In this document: piece after piece, positions 6,976-14,685 of the stretch
How positions within the stretch are numbered: position 1 is the stretch's first letter
How the letters are laid out: every line of letters starts with the position of its first letter
Origin: JBLHUT01 sp047629975
GTDB taxonomy: Bacteria; Pseudomonadota; Alphaproteobacteria; Rhodobacterales; Rhodobacteraceae
Assembly (NCBI GenBank): GCA_047629975.1
Contig: JBLHUT010000022.1
Span: 1 to 21,797 of the forward strand
Reading direction: 5' to 3'
Length of the DNA stretch: 21,797 bases
Notes under the pieces: generated by a model
Databases searched by the model: none
The model's input: only the letters and a program-made list of their open reading frames with translations
Told to the model about the DNA's origin: nothing
Program-made: the position numbers and the translations under genes

Positions 6976-7649
6976 AGGTCTGCTCCGGCAAGACGCAAGT
7001 GACGGTTGGCAATGCGCAGGACACGCACCGCAACCTGCGCCTTGGCCGCACGGATCAGGTTCAGGTCGTGGGTCGCGATAACGATGGCCTTGCCCATCCG
7101 GTTCAACTCGATCAGCAATTGTAACAGCCGCAGCGACATTTCCCAATCGACGTTTCCTGTTGGCTCGTCCGCAAGGATGATGTCCGGCGACATCACGACA
7201 GCCCGCGCAAGCGCCGCACGTTGTCGCTCGCCCCCCGACAAGGCGGGCGGCAAGGCATCCGCCCGCGACGTCAGGCCAACCCACGCCAAAAGCTCGTTCA
7301 GGTTGTCGACCTCTGTCGCCGGATCACGCCCCGCAACCGACAATGGCAGCGCAATATTTTCGCGCAACGGAAGGTGATCAAGGAACTGGCAGTCTTGATG
7401 AACAACCCCGACCCGTCGCCTGTGGCGAGCGATTTCGTCACGATCAAGCGACCGGACATCCTTGCCAAAGGCATTGATCTGTCCGGCGGTCGGCATCAAC
7501 TCCGCGTAACACAGCTTGAGCAATGTCGTTTTTCCCGCCCCTGACGGACCGGTCAGAAAATGGAACGATCCCGGCGCAATCTTGAGCGACATATCAAGCA
7601 GCAATTCCTGCCCGCCGTAACCGTAGGCTGCATTGTTCAACTCGATCAT
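6972..7649 (-). CDS. ftsE: Cell division ATP-binding protein FtsE
   Basis: A 225-aa ABC ATPase, standard length for FtsE. Walker A is GPSGAGKT at 34-41, the signature LSGGERQR at 137-144, Walker B IILADEP at 157-163, and the switch histidine H194 (ATHD). The Q-loop region reads VVHQDCQFLDHLPLRENIALPL, near-diagnostic for FtsE. It would bind FtsX at the inner face of the division site and couple ATP hydrolysis to cell-wall hydrolase activation. The start is ATG 7649 (MIELNNAAYGYGG), with AAGGGAGA about 10 bases upstream. It overlaps ftsX by 4 bases. It is transcribed divergently from the zinc-ribbon gene across a 239-base region with several dyads. Confidence 0.93.
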   Translation of the reverse strand: MIELNNAAYGYGGQELLLDMSLKIAPGSFHFLTGPSGAGKTTLLKLCYAELMPTAGQINAFGKDVRSLDRDEIARHRRRVGVVHQDCQFLDHLPLRENIALPLSVAGRDPATEVDNLNELLAWVGLTSRADALPPALSGGERQRAALARAVVMSPDIILADEPTGNVDWEMSLRLLQLLIELNRMGKAIVIATHDLNLIRAAKAQVAVRVLRIANRHLRLAGADL

Positions 7650-7723
7650 GTGTGGCCAGTCTCCCTTGGGGTCTGTCTTGCCCGACACCCGCGCGTGTTT
7701 CAATCGCAGCCCGCCTGCACAGC

Positions 7724-7765
7724 CCCAAATACTTTTTCCGTGGAAAGTATCTCTTAGGATTTGGG
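7724..7765. repeat. Nested inverted repeats upstream of ftsE
   Basis: An outer pair, CCCAAAT (7724-7730) and ATTTGGG (7759-7765), surrounds an inner pair, ATACTTT (7729-7735) and AAAGTAT (7744-7750). At the centre is a 12-base dyad TTTCC-GT-GGAAA (7735-7746). It lies 75-116 bases upstream of the ftsE start, where a promoter would be expected. It could be an operator or a structured leader; no regulator is implied by the sequence. Confidence 0.45.
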
Positions 7766-7813
7766 CCCGATAACAAGCGCGGCAATGCACAAGGACAACA
7801 CTATGACACCCGC

Positions 7814-7841
7814 TTGCAGGGTGCTACATTAACCGTAATTT
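7814..7841 (+). promoter_or_regulatory. Candidate promoter of the zinc-ribbon gene
   Basis: TTGCAG (7814-7819), a 16-base spacer and TAATTT (7836-7841) would start transcription near 7848. A TTAACC at 7829-7834 inside the spacer resembles a CtrA half-site, but there is no second half at the proper spacing. Consensus match only. Confidence 0.4.
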
Positions 7842-7849
7842 GCGAGGCG

Positions 7850-7866
7850 GGTTCACGCCGTGAACC
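7850..7866. promoter_or_regulatory. 17-bp perfect palindrome in the zinc-ribbon gene leader
   Basis: GGTTCAC-GCC-GTGAACC has perfect 7-base arms. It lies between the probable transcription start (about 7848) and the ribosome binding site (GAGGTTGG, 7872-7879). As DNA it could be an operator at +1; as RNA it would form a 5'-terminal hairpin. It contains GTTC-N7-GAAC, not the direct GTTC-N7-GTTC of alphaproteobacterial LexA sites. Confidence 0.5.
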
Positions 7867-7888
7867 GAACTGAGAGGTTGGAAACCCA

Positions 7889-8674
7889 ATGAGGCTGATC
7901 TGTCCGGAATGCGGGGCGCAATACGCCGTGGAAGACGGGCTCATTCCTGCGTCGGGGCGCGATGTGCAATGTTCGAATTGTCAGGCCAACTGGTTTCAAA
8001 AGCCGGATGCGCCTGAGGCTGCGCGCCAACAGACCGACCCCGAACAAACAGGTGCAACAGACACCATCGCCCCGCCTCGCCGACCAGTCGATGACGACGT
8101 AATGTCTGTGCTTCGTCAGGAGGCCGCGCGCGAACGGGCCGCCCGCCACAAAGAGACCAGCGCGCCACAAGCCACCACGGCCGACAGTCCGGACCGGAGC
8201 GTTACACCTCCCCCAGACACAACTGCCCCGCCCAAAGCAAGCACGCCCGAAACACTTGCGTCTCAAACACCCGCGCCGGATCGGCCGGCGTCCTCTCACG
8301 GCTCGTTGACGGCGGGAGGTGCCGAAGAGACAGCGCGCATCGCCGCTGCCGCAGCCCTTGCCATGCGGCAAGCCAAACGCCGTGACCGCCTGCCCGACAT
8401 CGACGAAATCAATTCCACCCTTGACCCCCGAATGCCGGATCGTGCGCAAGACTATGACGCGCACGCCAGCCCCCGAACCAAGCCTAAAGGCGGTTTCCGG
8501 ATAGGGTTTGCCACAATTACACTACTCAGTGCGGTTGCCGTTGGTCTTTATGTTCAGGCCCCGCACGTCATTGCGCGGGTCCCTGACGCTCGGATTGCCA
8601 TCGAACGTTACACAAGCACGGTCAATACCGCACGCTTGTGGCTTGACCGGATGCTGGTGAACCGCACCGATTGA
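7889..8674 (+). CDS. MJ0042-type zinc-ribbon protein with single membrane helix
   Basis: A 261-aa protein of unknown function. The N-terminus (MRLICPECGAQYAVEDGLIP) is an MJ0042 zinc ribbon with ligands C5, C8, C28 and C31 (CX2C, 19 residues, CX2C). Residues about 40-195 are low-complexity, rich in Pro, Ala, Thr and Asp, and probably disordered, with a short RIAAAAALAMRQAKRRDRLPDIDEINSTL helix near the end. A membrane helix follows at about 205-222 and then a tail of about 40 residues. The likely topology is zinc ribbon in the cytoplasm and short tail in the periplasm. It is divergent to ftsE, an arrangement I recall from other Rhodobacterales, which hints at an envelope or division role. GAGGTTGG precedes ATG 7889. 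Confidence 0.85.
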   Translation: MRLICPECGAQYAVEDGLIPASGRDVQCSNCQANWFQKPDAPEAARQQTDPEQTGATDTIAPPRRPVDDDVMSVLRQEAARERAARHKETSAPQATTADSPDRSVTPPPDTTAPPKASTPETLASQTPAPDRPASSHGSLTAGGAEETARIAAAAALAMRQAKRRDRLPDIDEINSTLDPRMPDRAQDYDAHASPRTKPKGGFRIGFATITLLSAVAVGLYVQAPHVIARVPDARIAIERYTSTVNTARLWLDRMLVNRTD

Positions 8675-8725
8675 CCGCAGCGGGGGATCTGACGCATGTC
8701 AAAAACCCTTGCATGCACAAACAGA

Positions 8726-11323
8726 TCAGAACCGTTCAAGCAACCGGCGCAAATATTCCAGCTCTATCGACGGGCGTTCCTGATCCGAGGAGCGGCGGCG
8801 GATTTCATCCAACAGATCCCGTGCGCGGCGATAGACATCATCGCCCTGCAAAAGCTGCTCGTCCGTCCCTAACGCGCCGTTGCCACCGCGATCACGCCCC
8901 AGCGGATCGCGCTGCATGTTCGGGTCGCCCTGCCCCATGGCCTGCCCTTGCTGACCGCCCTGTTGTTGCTGCTGTTGCACCAAAGCCTCTCCGAGGTTGC
9001 GCATGCCCTCGCGCAGTGATTCAAGCGCTTGTGCCTGATTATTGATCGCGCCTGACAAGTTGTCGGCATCAAGATCCTGTTGTGCCCTGTCCATCGCCTC
9101 ACCGGCTTCCCCAAGCGACTGACGTGCCGCATCTCCGGCTTCGGATCCGGCCCCCGGAAGGTTTTGTGACTGCCGGTTCAATTCCTGACGCAACTGGCCC
9201 TGTCGCTGGGCAAGTGATCCGGCGTTCGGGGGGCCGTTTTGCGCCTGCCCCTGACCTTGCCCGTCGCCCTGTCCATCACCCTCGCCTTGCCCTTGGCCCG
9301 GTTGTTGGCCGGGCTGCTGGCCTTCTCCGGGGTTGAACTGTTCTTGAAGGTCGCGAAAAGCTTCATCCGAAAGTCCCTGCTGATCGCGCAGGGTCTCTGC
9401 CAGACCCTCCATGGCCTGTTGCCCGGGGTTTTGCCCTTGCTGGCCTTGACCCTGAGTGACCTGCATATTCTCCATCATCTGTCGCAACTGCTCAAGCAGT
9501 TCGGCGGCCTCGGCGGTGCGTCCCTGCTCCATCAACTCTTGCAAACGTTGCAACAACTGCTCCAGCTGGTCACCCGACATCTCCATCTGGTTCTGGGCCT
9601 GTTGCTGTTGGCCGTCCGGGTTTTGTTGCTGCTGCTGGGCAAGCTGGCGCATGTATTCCTGCATCGCGTCGCGCAACTGCTGCATCAGCTGGGCGATTTC
9701 TTCGTTCGTGGCCCCGTTGCGGATCGCTTCGCTTAACTGGTCTTGCGCGCGGCGCAAACGGGCCAGCGCGTCGGACAAATCCCCTTCTTCAAGGTCAAGG
9801 GCAATCAACCAGAGCGCCTCGGCAACCTCGTCCTGCACCTCGGTCGTCAACCCGATAGAAACACCCGTCTCAAGCCGCCGCAGCGCTGCGCGCAACTTCA
9901 GGTAAGTCCCACTGGCCGGAATCACTTCTTCAGGTAGGTAGGTGACAGCCCGCAGGACCTGTGCGACGCGGGCACCGTTCTGACGGGCCCACAGCAGATC
10001 ACGGCGCTGTTCGATCAAGGCCGCCGCCACGGGTTGAAAAAACCGTCGCCCCGGCAGCAGCATCGGCTCTGGAGTGGATTTTCCCTGTTGGCCTGCCTGA
10101 TCAAGAACGCTCAACGAGAGCACGACAGGAAGGCCGGACCACGGATGTTTGCTGAAGTTCTCGACAATTGTTTCACTAAAATCACGCCGGTCACCGGCAA
10201 TCGCCATCGGCAGGTCGATTTCCAGCCCCGGTCGCCCGTCAGGCGCGACCTCAAGCCCGTACCCGCGCAAGACCGCCCCGAGATCCAGTTCAAAAAGACC
10301 GGTACCGGAAACAACCCCATAATCGTCAGACGCCACAAAGCTCTGGCTCATCTGACCATTCGCTTCGTACGCCAGAGTGCCCTCAATCGCGACCGTCGGC
10401 GCAGCATCGGCGACAAGCGTTATGTCCCATGCCCGCCCGCCAGGCCCCTCGACTGCAAGCTTGCCTGCCTTCACGACCTCGAAACTTTGGGACGGTTGGC
10501 TGTTGTTGGCGTCGGAACCACCCGCGGTCACGATCGCATCGCCCGCCGCAGTCCCTGTTTCAGTATCCGGCACTTGCGTCGCTGCGATGTCCTGCACCAC
10601 GCTCAGGGCGCCAACCGCGCCATAAAGCCGAAGACTGATCCGAGCCCCGAAAGGCACCTCGAAAGACGCCGCTTCAATATCGTTCAGGTACAAGCTGGGC
10701 TTACCCGTGTAAGCAGGCGGCTCGACCCAGCCCTCCCATGACGGACCGGTCACCAAAGCATCATTCGTTGGCATCGTTGCCGCTTCGGACAGGCTGGCCA
10801 CCCGCAGAATCGACCCGAACAACACAGCAACCGCAAAGGCGGTCAAGCCGACATAGCGCAATGCAAAAGGATCGCGCGCAGCAAGCCGCAAATCTCCCGG
10901 CACCGCCTCGACACCGTCAAGCCGCGCGGCCATCCGCTGCACATGTACCTTCCAAACCGCAACCGATGCCGCGTCAGCCGCCCCCACCGCCTGCGTATCG
11001 GAAAGCGCCTGAATGGGCCGCCCCGGAAGACTTGCATCCAGACGCGCAACCGCATCGGCCCGCGACGGCCATGCAAACGATGCATACCCATGAAACACGA
11101 GATATCCGAGCCCGCCCAGAAAAATCGCCCCCGCAATCCAGACGACCTCGACCGTCAGGGCTTCGTGCAGGCCAAGAAAGACAGACGCCAAGACCGCCAA
11201 TGACAAAGTCCAAACGGGCCAAAAAGCACGCACGATGCGCTCTGCAACCATGCCCATGCGGGTCAGTCGCAAGGGGTAAAGCAGTCGCTTTAGCGCGCGG
11301 GATTTGGCAAGATTGGGATCCAT
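8726..11323 (-). CDS. DUF4175 / TIGR02302-type large membrane protein
   Basis: An 865-aa protein of unknown function conserved in alphaproteobacteria. A basic N-terminus (about 30 residues) leads to two helices at about 34-52 and 57-78 and a third at about 155-175. A large extracytoplasmic part follows, with beta-rich segments (about 200-420) and then long helical coiled coils. Three Gln/Gly/Asn-rich stretches lie at about residues 561-576, 660-696 and 780-798 (bases 9598-9641, 9237-9345, 8930-8985). The C-terminus has a conserved-looking IRRRSSDQERPSIELEYL. The start is ATG 11323 with GGAGGA just upstream. It follows lysA by 19 bases and is probably its operon partner. Long antisense frames here are an effect of base composition and were not called. 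Confidence 0.87.
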   Translation of the reverse strand: MDPNLAKSRALKRLLYPLRLTRMGMVAERIVRAFWPVWTLSLAVLASVFLGLHEALTVEVVWIAGAIFLGGLGYLVFHGYASFAWPSRADAVARLDASLPGRPIQALSDTQAVGAADAASVAVWKVHVQRMAARLDGVEAVPGDLRLAARDPFALRYVGLTAFAVAVLFGSILRVASLSEAATMPTNDALVTGPSWEGWVEPPAYTGKPSLYLNDIEAASFEVPFGARISLRLYGAVGALSVVQDIAATQVPDTETGTAAGDAIVTAGGSDANNSQPSQSFEVVKAGKLAVEGPGGRAWDITLVADAAPTVAIEGTLAYEANGQMSQSFVASDDYGVVSGTGLFELDLGAVLRGYGLEVAPDGRPGLEIDLPMAIAGDRRDFSETIVENFSKHPWSGLPVVLSLSVLDQAGQQGKSTPEPMLLPGRRFFQPVAAALIEQRRDLLWARQNGARVAQVLRAVTYLPEEVIPASGTYLKLRAALRRLETGVSIGLTTEVQDEVAEALWLIALDLEEGDLSDALARLRRAQDQLSEAIRNGATNEEIAQLMQQLRDAMQEYMRQLAQQQQQNPDGQQQQAQNQMEMSGDQLEQLLQRLQELMEQGRTAEAAELLEQLRQMMENMQVTQGQGQQGQNPGQQAMEGLAETLRDQQGLSDEAFRDLQEQFNPGEGQQPGQQPGQGQGEGDGQGDGQGQGQAQNGPPNAGSLAQRQGQLRQELNRQSQNLPGAGSEAGDAARQSLGEAGEAMDRAQQDLDADNLSGAINNQAQALESLREGMRNLGEALVQQQQQQGGQQGQAMGQGDPNMQRDPLGRDRGGNGALGTDEQLLQGDDVYRRARDLLDEIRRRSSDQERPSIELEYLRRLLERF

Positions 11324-11342
11324 CTATCCTCCGGTCGGAATA

Positions 11343-12608
11343 CTAAAGCCATTCGGGGATGGTATCTCGATTTATGATTTCGTCAAATGTCGGGCGAGGC
11401 CGGATGACAGCGAATTGATCGCCGTGCACCAAAACTTCGGGAATAAGCGGTCGGGTATTGTATTCCGACGCCATAACGGCCCCGTAAGCTCCGGCAGATC
11501 GAAAGGCCACCAGATCACCGGCACCCACCTGCGGCATGCTGCGTTGCCTTGCAAAAGTATCCCCCGATTCGCAAACCGGCCCCACAATATCGTAGGTCGC
11601 AGGCTCATGCCCCGCCGACGGCTCTACCACGGGTACGATATCGTGGTGCGCCCCGTACATCGCCGGCCGGATCAGGTCGTTCATTGCCCCGTCAAGGATC
11701 AAGAACGATCTGTCCTCGCCCTCTTTTACATAAATCACCTGACTGACCATGATCCCCGCATTGCCCGAGATCAGACGCCCCGGTTCGATCTCGATCTCAC
11801 AGCCCAGATGCCCGACACACCGTTTGATCAGGTCGCCATAATCCGACGGCAACGGCGGCGGCGCGTTCGAGCGGACATACGGAATGCCCAGACCACCCCC
11901 CAGATCAAGGCGGGTAATTTCGTGCCCGTCGGCCCGCAACGCAACCGTCAGATCCGCAACCTTGCGGTACGCTTGCTCGAAAGGCTCCAGATCCGTCAAC
12001 TGGCTCCCGATATGCACGTCTATGCCAATGACCTTGATCCCCGGAAGTCCCGCCGCATGGGCATAAACCTCGCGCGCCCGGCTGATCGGAATACCGAACT
12101 TGTCTTCTTTTTTGCCGGTCGAGATTTTTTCGTGGGTGCGCGCATCGACATCCGGGTTTACCCGCACGGTAATCGGCGCCACCACCCCCATCGAGCTTGC
12201 AACGCGGCTTAACACCACCATCTCCGGCTCGCTCTCGACGTTGAACTGCCGGATTCCACCCGCCAGCGCCAACCGCATCTCAGCTTCGGTTTTCCCGATC
12301 CCCGAAAACACAATCCGTTCCCCCGGAATGCCCGCCGCCTTTGCACGCAGGTACTCGCCCCCCGAAACAACATCCATGCCCGCACCAAGGTCCCCGAGTA
12401 TCTTCAGGATCGCCTGATTTGAACACGACTTCATTGCAAAACAGACAAGGTGGTCAAGTCCGGCAAGCGCTTCATCGAAAAGTTTGAAATGGCGGGTCAG
12501 CGTTGCCGTGGAGTAGCAATAAAACGGCGTACCGACTGCGGCTGCAATCTCGGACACCGGCACATCCTCGGCATAAAGCGCGCCGTCACGATATAGAAAA
12601 TGATCCAT
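11343..12608 (-). CDS. lysA: Diaminopimelate decarboxylase
   Basis: A 421-aa PLP enzyme of the alanine-racemase-like fold III that converts meso-diaminopimelate to L-lysine, the last step of the pathway. K60 (CFAMKSCSN) binds PLP. H199 (DVHIGSQ) stacks on the cofactor, GGGLGIPY (237-244) and EPGR (275-278) bind phosphate and substrate, and C346 (GPVCESGD) and Y376 (AYG) complete the dimer-shared active site. Length and motifs are standard for LysA and not for ornithine decarboxylases. The start is ATG 12608 with AAGGG 8 bases upstream. It sits 165 bases after the DUF2834 gene and 19 bases before the DUF4175 gene. No lysine riboswitch is visible in the upstream gap; an 18-codon frame there has no lysine codons. 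Confidence 0.96.
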   Translation of the reverse strand: MDHFLYRDGALYAEDVPVSEIAAAVGTPFYCYSTATLTRHFKLFDEALAGLDHLVCFAMKSCSNQAILKILGDLGAGMDVVSGGEYLRAKAAGIPGERIVFSGIGKTEAEMRLALAGGIRQFNVESEPEMVVLSRVASSMGVVAPITVRVNPDVDARTHEKISTGKKEDKFGIPISRAREVYAHAAGLPGIKVIGIDVHIGSQLTDLEPFEQAYRKVADLTVALRADGHEITRLDLGGGLGIPYVRSNAPPPLPSDYGDLIKRCVGHLGCEIEIEPGRLISGNAGIMVSQVIYVKEGEDRSFLILDGAMNDLIRPAMYGAHHDIVPVVEPSAGHEPATYDIVGPVCESGDTFARQRSMPQVGAGDLVAFRSAGAYGAVMASEYNTRPLIPEVLVHGDQFAVIRPRPTFDEIINRDTIPEWL

Positions 12609-12773
12609 CTTTCAGGCCCTTGAACTGAACACGTCACGCCGTGATAGCAGAACCCTCCAGAGGCGCAAATAGTCCCTGCCAATCACAAACGATACAGCCC
12701 CCAACAGAAGAGGGCGGGGCGGCCGCCCGAAGGGCACATCGAATGGCGCGCCAGCGCTGCCGCCAAAGCCCGC

Positions 12774-13091
12774 CTAGGCCACCGGACGACTGCGCAGAAA
12801 CAGATACAGCGGTAACCCGCAGCTGACCCCGATGCAGAATATCGCAGGCACTGCCACAAGCCCGCGCCAGTTCTTGGTGCTGAACACCTCGACCAGAATC
12901 CAGATCGTCAAGGAAATCGCAGCAATCGTCAGATCCCAGACAAGCCCCTCGGTCCCGGCATTGACGTACCAGCTGTCAATCAACCCACCCAGATTCCAGC
13001 CGTTAGCATTGAACCAGCTGACGAAAAAATACATCGGATGGATGGCGCCCCAGATCGCAAGCGCCAGATAGATCATTCGTACCGGGCTCAT
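12774..13091 (-). CDS. DUF2834-type small membrane protein
   Basis: A 105-aa protein of unknown function with three predicted helices, about 5-25, 40-70 and 76-98. The pattern RMIYLALAIWGAIHPMYFF, a NANGWNLGGLIDSWYVNAG loop, then DLTIAAISLTIWILVE matches the DUF2834 family, whose members have about 100 residues and keep the Asn/Trp-rich loop between helices 1 and 2. The start is ATG 13091, overlapping the lipoprotein stop as ATGA, so it is co-translated with argH and the lipoprotein. An in-frame extension to 13331 would run back through those genes and is not real. It ends in SRPVA. Its placement between the lipoprotein and lysA is not a textbook arrangement. Confidence 0.8.
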   Translation of the reverse strand: MSPVRMIYLALAIWGAIHPMYFFVSWFNANGWNLGGLIDSWYVNAGTEGLVWDLTIAAISLTIWILVEVFSTKNWRGLVAVPAIFCIGVSCGLPLYLFLRSRPVA

Positions 13092-13270
13092 TTCACCGCT
13101 CCTGCGAAAACCCGAGGTTCCAACGCGACGCTGGCACCGGTGTGCTGCGCGACGTCTCCTGTTCCTGCGAACAAATCCGAATTGTCGCGCGCCACAGGCT
13201 TCAACGGCGCACCGTCGATACCACATCCCGAAAGCCCCAAAACCAAAGCGATGTAAAACGCAGCCTTCAT
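13088..13270 (-). CDS. Small LptM-like lipoprotein
   Basis: A 60-aa lipoprotein. Residues 1-15 are a signal peptide (MKAAFYIALVLGLSGC) with lipobox LSGC and lipidated C16. After the cysteine comes GIDGAPLKP, close to the GLKGPLYFPP of E. coli LptM (YifL), a lipoprotein that stabilises the LPS translocon LptDE during its oxidative maturation. The rest (about 35 residues) is polar and poorly conserved, as in LptM. Both ends overlap neighbours as ATGA: with the argH stop and with the DUF2834 start, so the three are translated together. In other proteobacteria such LPAM-motif lipoproteins also lie beside lysA or dapF. LptM identity is inferred from motif and context and not proven. Confidence 0.72.
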   Translation of the reverse strand: MKAAFYIALVLGLSGCGIDGAPLKPVARDNSDLFAGTGDVAQHTGASVALEPRVFAGAVK

Positions 13271-14670
13271 CCCAGTTTACCCTTCCACCGCGCCACTTGC
13301 GCACGCACCTGTGACGGTGCGGTTCCGCCATAGGATGTGCGGCTCGCTACCGAGTTTTCCACCCCGAGCACAGAAAAGACATCCTGAGTGATGTCCGCAT
13401 GAACCGACTGCATCTGCGCCAAAGTCAGATCCGGCAAATCACACCCCTGCGCTTCGGCCATCGCCACCAACGATCCGGTCACGTGGTGCGCCACACGAAA
13501 CGGCAGGCCCAAAGCCCGTACCAGCCAATCGGCCAGATCAGTCGCCGTGGAAAACCCGCCCGAGGCCGCCTGCGCCAGCACTTCGCGATTGGGCCGCATA
13601 TCGGCAATCATCCCCGTCATGGCCGCCAAAGCTAGCATCAGCGTATCGGCCGCATCGAACACCTGTTCCTTGTCCTCTTGCATGTCCTTGGAATAGGCAA
13701 GAGGAAGCCCCTTCATCACCGTAAACAGCGCCACCATCGCCCCCATCACGCGTCCGATCTTGGCCCGGATCAGCTCTGCGGCATCGGGATTTTTCTTTTG
13801 CGGCATGATCGACGATCCTGTCGAAAACCGGTCGGACATTGTCACAAACCGGAATTGCGCCGACGACCAGATGACCAGTTCCTCGGCAAGACGGCTCAGG
13901 TGCATGGCGCAAATCGTGCTTGCCGTCAGAAACTCCAACGCAAAGTCCCTGTCACTCACCGCATCAAGCGAATTGGCCATCGGCCGGTCAAAGCCAAGCG
14001 CCACCGCGGTCTGTTCGCGATCAATCGGAAAGGACGTCCCCGCAAGCGCCGCCGCCCCCAAAGGCGATTCGTTCATCCGCGCGCGCGCATCGGCAAACCG
14101 GCTCATGTCACGACCCAGCATTTCGACATATGCCATCATGTGGTGGCCCCACGTCACCGGTTGTGCCGTTTGCAGATGGGTAAAGCCCGGCATCACCCAA
14201 TCGGCACCTGCCTCGGCCTGTGTCAAAAGCACCTTGATCAACGCCTGCAGCCCGCCTTGGGCTGCATCGCACTGGTCACGCACCCAAAGCCGGAAATCTG
14301 TCGCAACCTGATCGTTGCGCGAGCGTGCAGTGTGCAACCGCCCTGCCGGTTCGCCGACCAACTCGGACAGGCGCGCCTCGACATTCATATGAATGTCCTC
14401 AAGCGCGGCCTTGAAAACAAATTTTCCGCTCTCGATTTCTGACAACACCGTGAGAAGGCCTTCACGAATGACCTCTGCGTCGGTATCAGTCACGATACCC
14501 TGTCGCGCCAACATTGCGGCGTGGGCGCGCGAGCCTTCTATGTCCTGACGGGCCAATCGCTTGTCAAAACCGATCGAGGCATTGATCGCCTCCATTATGG
14601 CATCGGGACCATCGGCAAAGCGCCCGCCCCACATCTGGTTGGCATCGGTGGTTTTGGAATCTTGGGTCAT
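13267..14670 (-). CDS. argH: Argininosuccinate lyase
   Basis: A 467-aa enzyme that splits argininosuccinate to arginine and fumarate, the last step of arginine synthesis; active as a homotetramer in the cytoplasm. The fumarase/aspartase signature GSSIMPQKKNPD is at residues 285-296 and includes the catalytic serine loop. Other family blocks are TARSRNDQVATDFRLWVRD and GFTHLQTAQPVTWGHH. MWGGRF near the N-terminus (residues 13-18) is standard. The start is ATG 14670 (MTQDSKTTDANQ); the frame to 14823 runs into the divergent tlpA-like gene and is not used. Only 15 bases separate this start from that of the TlpA-like gene. The stop overlaps the lipoprotein start as ATGA. Confidence 0.96.
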   Translation of the reverse strand: MTQDSKTTDANQMWGGRFADGPDAIMEAINASIGFDKRLARQDIEGSRAHAAMLARQGIVTDTDAEVIREGLLTVLSEIESGKFVFKAALEDIHMNVEARLSELVGEPAGRLHTARSRNDQVATDFRLWVRDQCDAAQGGLQALIKVLLTQAEAGADWVMPGFTHLQTAQPVTWGHHMMAYVEMLGRDMSRFADARARMNESPLGAAALAGTSFPIDREQTAVALGFDRPMANSLDAVSDRDFALEFLTASTICAMHLSRLAEELVIWSSAQFRFVTMSDRFSTGSSIMPQKKNPDAAELIRAKIGRVMGAMVALFTVMKGLPLAYSKDMQEDKEQVFDAADTLMLALAAMTGMIADMRPNREVLAQAASGGFSTATDLADWLVRALGLPFRVAHHVTGSLVAMAEAQGCDLPDLTLAQMQSVHADITQDVFSVLGVENSVASRTSYGGTAPSQVRAQVARWKGKLG

Positions 14671-14685
14671 GCAAGGAGCATCCTG

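Noticed and set aside
7851..7865. LexA (SOS) box before the zinc-ribbon gene
   Set aside because: It reads GTTC-N7-GAAC, an inverted form; alphaproteobacterial LexA uses the direct GTTC-N7-GTTC.
8726..11323. Many long open frames on the plus strand, such as 9239-9736 and 10034-10741
   Set aside because: They lie opposite the DUF4175 gene, are Leu-, Arg- or Ser-rich mirrors of its Gln/Gly codons, and lack ribosome binding sites and family features.
12711..12730. GC-rich palindrome GGGCGGCCGCCC (12717-12728) as terminator of the argH unit
   Set aside because: It is about 45 bases after the DUF2834 stop, and the following minus-strand sequence (CCGCCCTCTTCTG) has only a poor U-tract. Not strong enough to call.
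12609..12773. Leader peptide or lysine riboswitch before lysA
   Set aside because: The only ATG frame is 18 codons without lysine codons and without a ribosome binding site, and no lysine-riboswitch helices could be traced.
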